Positions 43,072 to 50,527 of a stretch of 64,000 nucleotides of DNA are shown one piece after another. Under the pieces are notes generated by a model that was given only the letters and a program-made list of their open reading frames with translations, made no database searches and was not told the DNA's origin. Made by a program: the position numbers and the translations under genes. Source of the DNA: CAYUPI01 sp964446585 (lineage in GTDB: Bacteria; Verrucomicrobiota; Verrucomicrobiia; Limisphaerales; UBA8199); assembly GCA_964446585.1 (NCBI GenBank), contig CAYUPI010000005.1, forward strand, positions 62,001 through 126,000. Reading direction: 5' to 3'. Position 1 is the stretch's first letter. Every line of letters begins with the position of its first letter.

Positions 43072-43182
43072 TACCTCGTCTCCTACAGAGGACGGTCAGA
43101 ATTGGAATTGCTGTCCGACCCGGCGCGCCCATTGTAAACGCATCACTGTTTCGGCACATTAGCTCGCAACCAGAATTGGACT

Positions 43183-44592
43183 ATGTTCGACGACACCATC
43201 GCTGCAATTGCCACACCTCTCGGCGAAGGCGGGCTGGCGATCATTCGCCTCTCCGGGCCGGAGGCGCTGGCAATTGCCGATCGCTGCTTCGCGCCGGCCG
43301 GCCGATGCGTCCCACAGCCATCCTTGGCGCCAACGCATACGCTCCATTTCGGTCACATCGTTCGCCAGGGCCAAACCGTGGATGAAGTGCTGTTGGCCAT
43401 CATGCGTGCGCCGCGCACTTTTACGCGCGAGGATGTCGTCGAAATCTCCTGCCATGGTGGATTGGTAGCCGCCAAAACGGTGCTGGATACCGTTCTCAAA
43501 TGCGGCGCACGGCTGGCCGAACCGGGCGAATTTACCCGGCGCGCCTTCCTCAACGGGCGAATCGACCTCACGCAGGCAGAAGCAGTCGCCGATCTCATCC
43601 AGTCGCGGACCGAGCTGGCATTGCGCGCTGCCAACGAGCAACTCGCCGGCAAGCTTTCGCAGCGCATCAACTCCCTGCGCGACCAAATGCTCCAGGTCCT
43701 CGCGCACGTCGAGGCCCACATCGATTTCCCGGAAGAAGACCTCGCGCCCGACACTCGCGACGAGCTCATCGCCCGGCTCGAATCCGGCGTGGCATTCATG
43801 GACCAACTGCTCCGGACCGCTCCCGAAGGCCAGCTCCTGCGCCGCGGCATTCGCGCAGCGATTATCGGTAGGCCGAATGCGGGCAAATCCAGCCTGCTGA
43901 ACCAACTACTCGGCCATGACCGCGCCATCGTTTCTGCGATCCCGGGCACCACCCGCGACACGATCGAGGAAACCGCCAACATCCGTGGCCTGCCGGTCGT
44001 GTTCATCGACACCGCGGGCCTGCGCGAGGCGCGCGATGAAATCGAAGCCGAAGGCGTTCGGCGCAGCCGCCAAACCCTCCATAAGGCCGAATTCATCCTG
44101 CACGTCCTTGATGTGTCCGAGCCGCTCACCGAGGCCGACGAGAACTATCTCGCCGAATTCGCTGGGAAGAAAAGCATACTGGTGCTGAACAAAATTGACC
44201 TGCCGGGCAGTGCCGAAGCCGTCGCGAGCCTTTCAAATCTTTCACCCGCCTCCTCGCCCCTCGCCCCTCGCCCCTCGCCCCTTTGCCGAGTTTCCTGCCT
44301 CACCGGCGAAGGTATCGAAACGCTGAAGGACGCCATCAAAGATCTAGTCTGGTCAGGTGAGATCAAAGCGGAAATGCTGGAAGTCATGATCAACTCGCGC
44401 CACCAGGACGCGCTCAACCGCGGTCGCGCCGCCACCGTGCGCACGCTCGAGGCCCTGCGGGCGGGAGCCACCCTAGAATTGGCTGCGCTGGACTTGCGCA
44501 TCGCCGTCAATGCGATCGGCGAAATCGTCGGCCAGACAACCACCGAAGATCTCCTCGACATGATCTTTAGTCAGTTTTGCATCGGAAAATGA
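43183..44592 (+). CDS. mnmE: tRNA uridine-5-carboxymethylaminomethyl(34) synthesis GTPase MnmE
   Basis: 469 residues. It works with MnmG to modify U34 of tRNAs. The N-terminal tetrahydrofolate-binding domain reads DDTIAAIATPLGEGGLAIIRLSG. The helical domain follows, then a Ras-like G domain at about 225-375: P-loop GRPNAGKSSLLNQLLG, switch PGTTRDTIEE, DTAGLRE, and NKID. It ends with the invariant FCIGK. Oddity: between DLPGSAEAV and CRVSCLTGEG about 20 residues (ASLSNLSPASSPLAPRPSPL) replace what is a short connection in E. coli as I recall it. They are encoded by four CCCTCGC heptamers and flanks. The insertion sits in the G domain near the NKxD and SA motifs, on the surface. Confidence 0.95.
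   Translation: MFDDTIAAIATPLGEGGLAIIRLSGPEALAIADRCFAPAGRCVPQPSLAPTHTLHFGHIVRQGQTVDEVLLAIMRAPRTFTREDVVEISCHGGLVAAKTVLDTVLKCGARLAEPGEFTRRAFLNGRIDLTQAEAVADLIQSRTELALRAANEQLAGKLSQRINSLRDQMLQVLAHVEAHIDFPEEDLAPDTRDELIARLESGVAFMDQLLRTAPEGQLLRRGIRAAIIGRPNAGKSSLLNQLLGHDRAIVSAIPGTTRDTIEETANIRGLPVVFIDTAGLREARDEIEAEGVRRSRQTLHKAEFILHVLDVSEPLTEADENYLAEFAGKKSILVLNKIDLPGSAEAVASLSNLSPASSPLAPRPSPLCRVSCLTGEGIETLKDAIKDLVWSGEIKAEMLEVMINSRHQDALNRGRAATVRTLEALRAGATLELAALDLRIAVNAIGEIVGQTTTEDLLDMIFSQFCIGK
44246..44282. repeat. Heptamer repeat inside mnmE
   Basis: Four head-to-tail CCCTCGC-like units followed by CCCTTTGC, in frame within mnmE. Confidence 0.85.
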
Positions 44593-44683
44593 TCGCCCCG
44601 GGAAACCCGCGAAGGGAGATTCCTCCTAGCAACGCCACACTGGGTGCTTGCCCGTGCGCGGAACAAGTGGCAAATTGGCGTCC

Positions 44684-44903
44684 ATGATTGATTGGAGACA
44701 ATGCCCAGCCGTCGAACGCACCTCGGGCAAGGTGAGTGGCGCCTGGGTCTTCAAAGGCACCCGTGTGCCTGTCCGCGCCTTGTTTGAGAACCATCGAGGA
44801 TGGGGCGCTTTTGGAGGATTTCCTCGAGTGGTTTCCCGGCGTTGCCCGCGAGCAGGTCATGGCTGTGCTCCGCCATGCAGAAGAAAGTCTCGCGGTTGCC
44901 TGA
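44684..44903 (+). pseudogene. DUF433 antitoxin-like gene with a frameshift
   Basis: The first frame gives MIDWRQCPAVERTSGKVSGAWVFKGTRVPVRALFEN, the usual DUF433 opening. After position about 44793 the homology continues one frame later as IEDGALLEDFLEWFPGVAREQVMAVLRHAEESLAVA and ends at TGA 44901-44903. Removing one A in AACCATCGAGG would restore the common NLEDGA sequence. DUF433 proteins are presumed antitoxins of DUF5615 (PIN-like) partners, and the remnant of that partner follows 12 bases on. Confidence 0.85.
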
Positions 44904-44915
44904 GCGGGACTGCTC

Positions 44916-45230
44916 ATGCGAATCTTGTTCGATCAGGGCTCCCCTGCGCCTCTGCGCCAAGCCTTGTGACCGCACCCGGTTTCGACCGCCCACGAGCTGG
45001 GCTGATCGTCCTTCTCCAATGGCGAACTCTTGAACGCTGCCGAAGCGCGTTTCGAGCTTTTGGTGACAACCGATCAGAACCTGGGCTACCAGCAAAATTT
45101 GTCTGGCAAGGGCATTGCCATCCTCGTCCTGCCTACCACCAGTTGGCCTGAAATCCAAAAGCATCTCGCTGAAATCACGACGGCAATCTCTGCGACTGAG
45201 CCCGGCGGCTACCTCGAACTCCGATGGTAG
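44916..45230 (+). pseudogene. DUF5615 PIN-like toxin gene with two in-frame stops
   Basis: Reading from ATG 44916 gives MRILFDQGSPAPLRQAL, then TGA, PHPVSTAHELG, TGA, SSFSNGELLNAAEARFELLVTTDQNLGYQQNL and on to the natural-looking end GGYLELRW at 45230. The pieces remain in one frame and match the DUF5615 family (MRILFDQG..., LLVTTDQNL). The second TGA replaces a tryptophan usual at that place. With the frameshift in the antitoxin gene upstream, the whole module is dead. Confidence 0.85.
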
Positions 45231-45354
45231 GATGTCGGACGCCCGTTCCGCGTGATAGGTTAACGAGGCTCTTGGACTGGAGTTGTTGAATCTGAGCCGG
45301 TTCAGTTGAACCTTGCCATCCTGCTCAGATCCGAGTTCAATAGTGCCCCGCGCT

Positions 45355-45430
<76 letters not shown>

Positions 45431-45491
45431 CTTCAAGCTCACCTCGCAAAGCCAGCTTTTCTCACTGTTTCTCTTCCTAGTTCACGACTCC

Positions 45492-46247
45492 TTATTGCCC
45501 GCTTGCAGGGACAGGCGCCTTTGGAACCGCCTGATTCGTATCGGGAGACCGAGAGCCAAGGGCGTTGCGAACCATTGCCCGCAAGGCCCAAAAGTGACTC
45601 GTTTTGAGTTCAAGATCCGTCTGTTCCGCCTGCAACCGGCTGATGTTCCTGCTGCTTTCCTGCAGCCGCAGTGAAGCACTGTTGTCGTTATACTGAATGA
45701 CGTCGCGGTTAGTCGCAACCTGGAGAGCATACAGTCTTGTCTCTTCCACGGCGGCTGCCAGCTCCTGCTGGATGGCCTGCGTCCTCTCTTGCAGCTTCGC
45801 GAGGTAGTCAAGCTCCGCTGAACTCAGCTCGTCAGTCGCTTCGACCGGTTTGGAACCCGGGAGCGCGTGTTTGCGGGTGTCGAGTCCCTCCAGTCGAGCC
45901 ATAAGGATTGAACCTCGGTGGCCCAGTTCTTCAGCAAGGCCCGATTCCCACTTGGCCAGGTCCGCCTGACCGTTCCTGGTCGCGGCCTCGGCTCGCTCGC
46001 GGTGATCCTGTGCGAGTAAATTTAACAGGTTCAACTGGGCCGTTAGCTCGGACTCGCCGGAGACTGCCGAGGGCGTGTTCGTGTTGCCGAGAGGAGAAGG
46101 AACATTGGCCCGCAGTGGCAGCGGTTGGGGCGTGTTGGGCGCATTTGGGTAAGGAGTTGTCCCATAGTCGGCGGCGATTACTGGATATGCTGCAGAGGTC
46201 AATCCCAGCGCCGCCAGAGTCAGGAAAGCAATGAAACGCCCTTTCAT
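45492..46247 (-). CDS. Exported coiled-coil protein of unknown function
   Basis: 251 residues from ATG 46247 (MKGRFIAFLTLAALGLTSAAYPVIA, a clear signal peptide). A Pro/Asn-rich linker (NAPNTPQPLPLRANVPSPLG) precedes heptad-rich helices (ELTAQLNLLNLLAQDHRERAEAA, YLAKLQERTQAIQQELAAAVEE, NISRLQAEQTDLELKTS). The tail is low complexity (VPKAPVPASGQ). No catalytic motif. It is divergent from the sugar-binding protein gene. Likely periplasmic; the role is unknown. Confidence 0.75.
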   Translation of the reverse strand: MKGRFIAFLTLAALGLTSAAYPVIAADYGTTPYPNAPNTPQPLPLRANVPSPLGNTNTPSAVSGESELTAQLNLLNLLAQDHRERAEAATRNGQADLAKWESGLAEELGHRGSILMARLEGLDTRKHALPGSKPVEATDELSSAELDYLAKLQERTQAIQQELAAAVEETRLYALQVATNRDVIQYNDNSASLRLQESSRNISRLQAEQTDLELKTSHFWALRAMVRNALGSRSPDTNQAVPKAPVPASGQ

Positions 46248-46390
46248 CAAACTCAAGGATTCCAGAATTGTTGAGTTAAGCAAGCGCGGACTCGATGGCG
46301 GCGGCCATACTGAGTCCCAAGCTCGCAGAAAGATATGTGGACTGCGGCTTGGGCGGATCGCTAACATGGCTTGCGATTGAGAGATTGCCT

Positions 46391-47380
46391 ATGAAGATCA
46401 AAGCATTCGCCGTCTCATGCGGAACCGTTTCACTGGTATTGCTGCTTGGAGGCTGTGGAAAATCAGGGAACGAATCGGGAACCAAGTCCGGCGGTGCGCA
46501 GCAGAAAAGGCTCAAGCTTGCCTTTGTCTCCAACAACGCTTCGTCCTTTTGGACGATTGCCCGCGCCGGCTGCAATGATGCCAAAAAGGAACTCGGCAAC
46601 GTCGAAGTCGATTTCCGGATCCCCTCGTCCGGGACGGCGGCGGAGCAACGCCAGATCCTCGACGACTTGGCTGCCAAAGGCATCGATGGCGTGGCCGTCA
46701 GCCCAGTGGATCCAGCCAACCAAACCGAGCTGCTGAACAAGCTGGCCGAGCAGACTCTGCTCGTGTGTCACGATAGCGACGCGCCCGCCAGCAAACGCGT
46801 TTGCTACATCGGCACGGACAATACCGCCGCCGGCGTCGAAGCGGGCAAGCTCGTCAAGGAGGCGCTTCCCAACGGAGGCAAGATTATGCTTTTCGTGGGC
46901 ACGCTAGACGCGCAAAACGCCAAGGAGCGCTTCGCCGGCCTCAAGACGGAGCTCGAGGGCTCGAAGATTGAGATTCTTGACGTGCGCACCGACGAAACTG
47001 ACCGCGTGCGGGCCCAGAAAAACGTCGAGGATACGTTGGTGAAGTATCCCGATGTGGCGTGCCTGGTCGGACTTTGGAGCTACAACGGCCCGGCCATCGT
47101 TCACGGCGTCCAGTCAGCCGGCAAAACCGGCCAGATGAAGATCGTCTGCTTCGATGAGGAGGAAGAAACGCTCGCCGCCGTTGCCTCGGGCGCCATCCAC
47201 GCAACCGTCGTTCAACAGCCTTACGAATTCGGCAAGCAAGCTATCACCCGAATGGCCAGATACCTGGGTGGCGACAAAGCTGCCCTAGCCGGAGGAAAGC
47301 AAATCGTTCCTACGTTGAACATCCGGAAAGACAACGTGGCGGAATTTTCGGCCAGGCTGAAAAAGCTGCTGGGGAACTGA
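46391..47380 (+). CDS. Sugar ABC transporter substrate-binding lipoprotein (RbsB-like)
   Basis: 329 residues from ATG 46391. A lipoprotein signal (SLVLLLGGCGKSG, lipobox LGGC) precedes a periplasmic binding protein type 1 fold: LKLAFVSNNASSFWTIARAGCNDA, GIDGVAVSPVDPANQTELL, CYIGTDNTAAGVEAGKLV, ACLVGLWSYNGPAIV. It resembles ribose/xylose/myo-inositol binders. First gene of an operon with an ATPase (adjacent) and a permease. The sugar is not determinable by eye. Confidence 0.92.
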   Translation: MKIKAFAVSCGTVSLVLLLGGCGKSGNESGTKSGGAQQKRLKLAFVSNNASSFWTIARAGCNDAKKELGNVEVDFRIPSSGTAAEQRQILDDLAAKGIDGVAVSPVDPANQTELLNKLAEQTLLVCHDSDAPASKRVCYIGTDNTAAGVEAGKLVKEALPNGGKIMLFVGTLDAQNAKERFAGLKTELEGSKIEILDVRTDETDRVRAQKNVEDTLVKYPDVACLVGLWSYNGPAIVHGVQSAGKTGQMKIVCFDEEEETLAAVASGAIHATVVQQPYEFGKQAITRMARYLGGDKAALAGGKQIVPTLNIRKDNVAEFSARLKKLLGN

Positions 47381-48916
47381 TTGAGCACATCGCCCCTTCT
47401 CCAAATGCGCGGGATTGGCATGCGCTTTCCCGGCGTGGTGGCGCTGGACGATGTTAGCCTGGAAATCGGCCAAGGTGAAGTTGTCGCGCTCGTGGGCGAA
47501 AATGGCGCGGGCAAATCGACGCTGATGAAGATCCTCGGGGGCGTCTATGCGCCCGACGCCGGCGAAATACTGCTGGCCGGTCACCAGGTCAGGATTCACA
47601 ACGTCCACGAAGCGATGCGACTCGGCATCGCGTTCATTCACCAGGAACTCAACGTACTGGGCAACCTCGATGTGGCCGCCAATGTCTTCCTCGGGCGTGA
47701 GCCGGTGCTTGGCCCATTCAATCTCATCAATCGCAAAAAAATCCATGCTGACACCGAGCCCTATCTCAAGCGCCTCGGCCTGGAAGTTCCCAGTCGCACG
47801 CGATTGGACGAGCTCGCGCTCGCCCAGCAGCAGATGGTCGAGATCGCCAAGGCACTGTCGCTCAATGCGCGCCTGATTATCATGGACGAGCCGACTTCGA
47901 GTCTCACCCTCGCCGAGACCGACGGGCTGCTCCAACTGGTACGCGAACTCGGCGCGCAGAAGATCAGCGTCATTTACATCTCCCATCGGCTGGGTGAGGT
48001 TGAGCAGTGCGCGGACCGCGTCGTCGTGCTGCGCGACGGCAAAAACGCGGGGCAGTTGGCGCGCGACGAAATTTCTCACGACCGCATCGTGAGCCTGATG
48101 GTCGGACGCGACATCAGGAGTTCTTACGTCCAGTCCGGCGCGCCCCGGGCGCCCGGTTATTTCAAAGTGCGCGGATTGCGCTCGGGCCGTTATCCAGGGA
48201 AAGCCGTGTCGTTTGACGTGGGGCGGGGCGAGATCCTCGGCATTGCCGGCCTGGTTGGCGCGGGCCGCTCTGAAATCGCCAAGGCCATTGTGGGCCTGGA
48301 TCGGTTTGCGACCGGTGAAGTCTCATTGGGCGAGGAAACGATTCATGTCGGCGATCCGCAGGAAGCAATACGCCATGCGATTTACCTCGTGCCCGAAGAT
48401 CGGCGAAGCGAGGGATTGGTCGTTGGCATGTGCGTGCGGGAGAACATCACCTTGCCGTCACTTAAACAGTTCGCTCCATGGAACTTGATCCGCCGTGATC
48501 GCGAGTGCAAAACGGCTGACGCACAAATTTCGTCGCTGAACATCAAGACGCCCGGTGCCGAGGCCTTGGTCGTGAACTTAAGCGGTGGCAACCAGCAGAA
48601 AGTCGTGCTCGCCAAATGGCTGGCGATGTCTCCCAGGGTGATGATCCTCGACGAGCCGACGCGGGGAATTGATGTGGGTGCGAAAGCTGAGATCTACCGC
48701 CTGATGCGCGCGATGGCAGAGCAGGGGACGGTCATCCTGATGATCAGCAGTGACATGGAAGAAGTGCTGCGTGTGAGCGACCGCGTGGCGGTCATGCATG
48801 AGGGGGAGATCAGCGGCGTGCTAGAGCGGGCCGATTGCACCGAGGAGAACATCATGAAACTGGCCGTAGGTAAGAGGATTGCTGCCGCGAAATCTCCGAT
48901 TGCGAACGAGGGATAG
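47381..48916 (+). CDS. Sugar ABC transporter ATP-binding protein (RbsA/MglA-like)
   Basis: 511 residues with two ABC modules. The first has Walker A GENGAGKSTLMKILGG, the Q-loop HQELNVLGNL, and Walker B IIMDEPTSSLT. The second has a degenerate Walker A GLVGAGRSEIAKAI, signature NLSGGNQQKVVLAKWL, and Walker B MILDEPTRGIDVGAKAEIY. This double architecture is the carbohydrate-uptake-2 class. It starts with TTG 47381 immediately after the TGA of the binding protein gene, indicating coupling. A palindrome separates it from the permease gene. Confidence 0.94.
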   Translation: MSTSPLLQMRGIGMRFPGVVALDDVSLEIGQGEVVALVGENGAGKSTLMKILGGVYAPDAGEILLAGHQVRIHNVHEAMRLGIAFIHQELNVLGNLDVAANVFLGREPVLGPFNLINRKKIHADTEPYLKRLGLEVPSRTRLDELALAQQQMVEIAKALSLNARLIIMDEPTSSLTLAETDGLLQLVRELGAQKISVIYISHRLGEVEQCADRVVVLRDGKNAGQLARDEISHDRIVSLMVGRDIRSSYVQSGAPRAPGYFKVRGLRSGRYPGKAVSFDVGRGEILGIAGLVGAGRSEIAKAIVGLDRFATGEVSLGEETIHVGDPQEAIRHAIYLVPEDRRSEGLVVGMCVRENITLPSLKQFAPWNLIRRDRECKTADAQISSLNIKTPGAEALVVNLSGGNQQKVVLAKWLAMSPRVMILDEPTRGIDVGAKAEIYRLMRAMAEQGTVILMISSDMEEVLRVSDRVAVMHEGEISGVLERADCTEENIMKLAVGKRIAAAKSPIANEG

Positions 48917-48956
48917 GTGGAAAGATAAAGGCTGACGTTGAGGCGTCATGTTAACA

Positions 48957-49034
48957 TGTAGGAGCCGACGTGAGGAGCCTCTGAGCTGCACCAGAAGCCG
49001 TTGAAATTTGAGCCTCCTCACGTCGGCTCCTACA
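48957..49034. repeat. REP-like palindrome, family C copy 2, inside the sugar transporter operon
   Basis: Perfect 20-base arms at 48957-48976 and 49015-49034 (TGTAGGAGCCGACGTGAGGA), with partial pairing continuing inward. It fills most of the 147-base gap between the ATPase and permease genes. Confidence 0.95.
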
Positions 49035-49063
49035 GTGAAGCGGATTTTCCAAACGCACGCTAA

Positions 49064-50020
49064 ATGAAAAAGGAAATCGGAATCTCAGTTTTGCTGCTGG
49101 TGCTGTGCGTTGTGACGGCCGTCCTGAATCCCAAGTTTATCTCGCCTGTGAACCTCGGAAACATGGCGAACGTCATCGGCCTGTTCGGTATTTTCGGCAT
49201 TGGCCTGGGACTGGTGATCATCACGGGCGGCATCGACTTGTCCGTCGGGTCGATGTTCGCTCTGAGCGGCGTATTGCTCTCCATGTCCCTGCGCGAATGG
49301 CATTGGCCCTGGCCGGTGGCCGCGGGTGCTGCTATTGCGATTCCCATGTTCCTCGGCTGGATGCATGGCGCGCTCATCACATGGATGCGCATCCAGCCGT
49401 TTATTATCACGCTCTGCGGATTGCTGGTCTATCGCGGCCTGGCGCGATTCATCGCCAATGACAACACCAAAGGCTTCGGCGAGGCGGAAGGATTTGAGCG
49501 CCTGCGCGACCTTGCCAAGGGCAAGTTGTTCGGTTTGCCGATGACGTTCGTGCTACTGCTAGTGATTGCGATCGTGATGTGGGTGGTGCTCCACCGCTCG
49601 ACCTATGGCCGTTATCTTTTTGCCGTCGGGCGCAATGAGGAAGCTGCTCGCTTCTCTGGCATCAATACCCGTCGGGTAGTCGCCAGCAGCTATGTCGTGG
49701 CAGGGCTGCTGACCGGCATCTCGAGCATCCTCCTGGCCTTTTACACCAACTCGGTCTCGCCGTCGAACCACGGGAATTTCTATGAGCTATACGGCATCGC
49801 CGCGGCCGTGCTTGGAGGATGCAGCTTGCGCGGCGGCGAAGGTTCGATTCTCGGGATTGTCATCGGCACCGCCTTGTTGCAAGTGCTTCAGAACCTGGTC
49901 AACTTGCTGGGCATCCCCAGCTCGCTCAACTTCGCTGTCATGGGTGCGGTAGTGCTCGTCGGCGTGCTGAGCGATCAGATTTTTCAACGCCGCGCCGAGC
50001 GGAAGTTGGCACGGTGTTAA
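49064..50020 (+). CDS. Sugar ABC transporter permease (RbsC-like)
   Basis: 318 residues, about nine hydrophobic helices. Motifs of the branched CUT2 permease family: FISPVNLGNMANVIGLFGIFGIGLGLVIITGGIDLSVGS, GRYLFAVGRNEEAARFSGINTRRV, YELYGIAAAVLGGCSLRGGEGSILGIVIGTALL. These correspond to the EAA-like cytoplasmic loop. It works with the binding protein and ATPase upstream. Its stop overlaps the convergent arsC end by four bases. Confidence 0.94.
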   Translation: MKKEIGISVLLLVLCVVTAVLNPKFISPVNLGNMANVIGLFGIFGIGLGLVIITGGIDLSVGSMFALSGVLLSMSLREWHWPWPVAAGAAIAIPMFLGWMHGALITWMRIQPFIITLCGLLVYRGLARFIANDNTKGFGEAEGFERLRDLAKGKLFGLPMTFVLLLVIAIVMWVVLHRSTYGRYLFAVGRNEEAARFSGINTRRVVASSYVVAGLLTGISSILLAFYTNSVSPSNHGNFYELYGIAAAVLGGCSLRGGEGSILGIVIGTALLQVLQNLVNLLGIPSSLNFAVMGAVVLVGVLSDQIFQRRAERKLARC

Positions 50021-50472
50021 TGGCCACACGCTTCGAGCGTCGCGCGTCGGCCAAGGGCATAGGTCTCAAACACGCGCCGGATTTCGTCCCTCACTCGGCG
50101 GAACACCACCAGCTTCTCCTCCTCAGTTCCCTGGGCGTGCGCGGGATCAGTAAAGTTCCAGTGGTGCCGATTGGCCTGGCCAGGGAAAACCGGGCAAACC
50201 TGGTTCGCGCTGTCACAGACGGTAATGACCGTCTCGATGGGTTGATTGAGGAATTCGCTCAGGTGTTTCGACCGATGCTGCGAAATATCGATCCCGATTT
50301 CCCGCATCACCTGGATCGCCAGCGAATGGACAAACCCTGCTGGTTTGGCCCCGGCGCTTTGAACGTCCAAAATGTCCCCGGCCGAAGCGCGCAAGATTCC
50401 TTCCGCCATGTGGCTGCGGCAGGAATTTCCTGTGCAAAGAATCAGGACGATGGGTTTGCTTTTGGGTGGCAT
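50017..50472 (-). CDS. arsC: Arsenate reductase, thioredoxin-coupled (LMW phosphatase fold)
   Basis: 151 residues. The P-loop CTGNSCRSHMAEG carries the nucleophilic cysteine (about residue 13) with CX5R spacing. The pair in VCDSANQVCPVFPG supplies the two further cysteines for the redox relay, and the general-acid aspartate is in NFTDPAHAQG. This is the thioredoxin-type family of Gram-positives and others. No arsR, arsB or acr3 gene is beside it. A protein tyrosine phosphatase role is possible but less likely given the CxxxxxxC pair. Confidence 0.9.
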   Translation of the reverse strand: MPPKSKPIVLILCTGNSCRSHMAEGILRASAGDILDVQSAGAKPAGFVHSLAIQVMREIGIDISQHRSKHLSEFLNQPIETVITVCDSANQVCPVFPGQANRHHWNFTDPAHAQGTEEEKLVVFRRVRDEIRRVFETYALGRRATLEACGH

Positions 50473-50527
50473 TATCTCTTCTTGCTGCCGAGCTTACGCT
50501 CCTGGTTGAACCTGCCACGAATCCGGG

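Larger units (their letters stand above)
42845..43087. repeat. Interrupted palindrome (family D) with nested insertion
   Basis: The outer palindrome begins TGTAGGAGATGAGGTAACGA at 42845 and its matching right arm is split into 42893-42908 (...AGAGACTCGTTAC) and 43072-43087 (TACCTCGTCTCCTACA). The inserted block 42909-43071 separates them. TAC occurs at both junctions (42906-42908, 43072-43074), and removal of the block plus one TAC restores the arm except for one G/A mismatch. There is no gene in 42786-43182. Confidence 0.9.

Noticed and set aside
42786..43182. Short open frames in the gap before mnmE
   Set aside because: All lie in the nested palindromes and give Arg/Pro-rich sequence with no start signals.
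5663..45030. Possible UGA-to-Trp recoding, since TGA replaces Trp in the RAYT gene and in the DUF5615 gene
   Set aside because: Many intact genes use TGA as a normal stop (cimA, recN, rbsB-like, hemC) and Trp is encoded by TGG throughout, so these are ordinary nonsense mutations.
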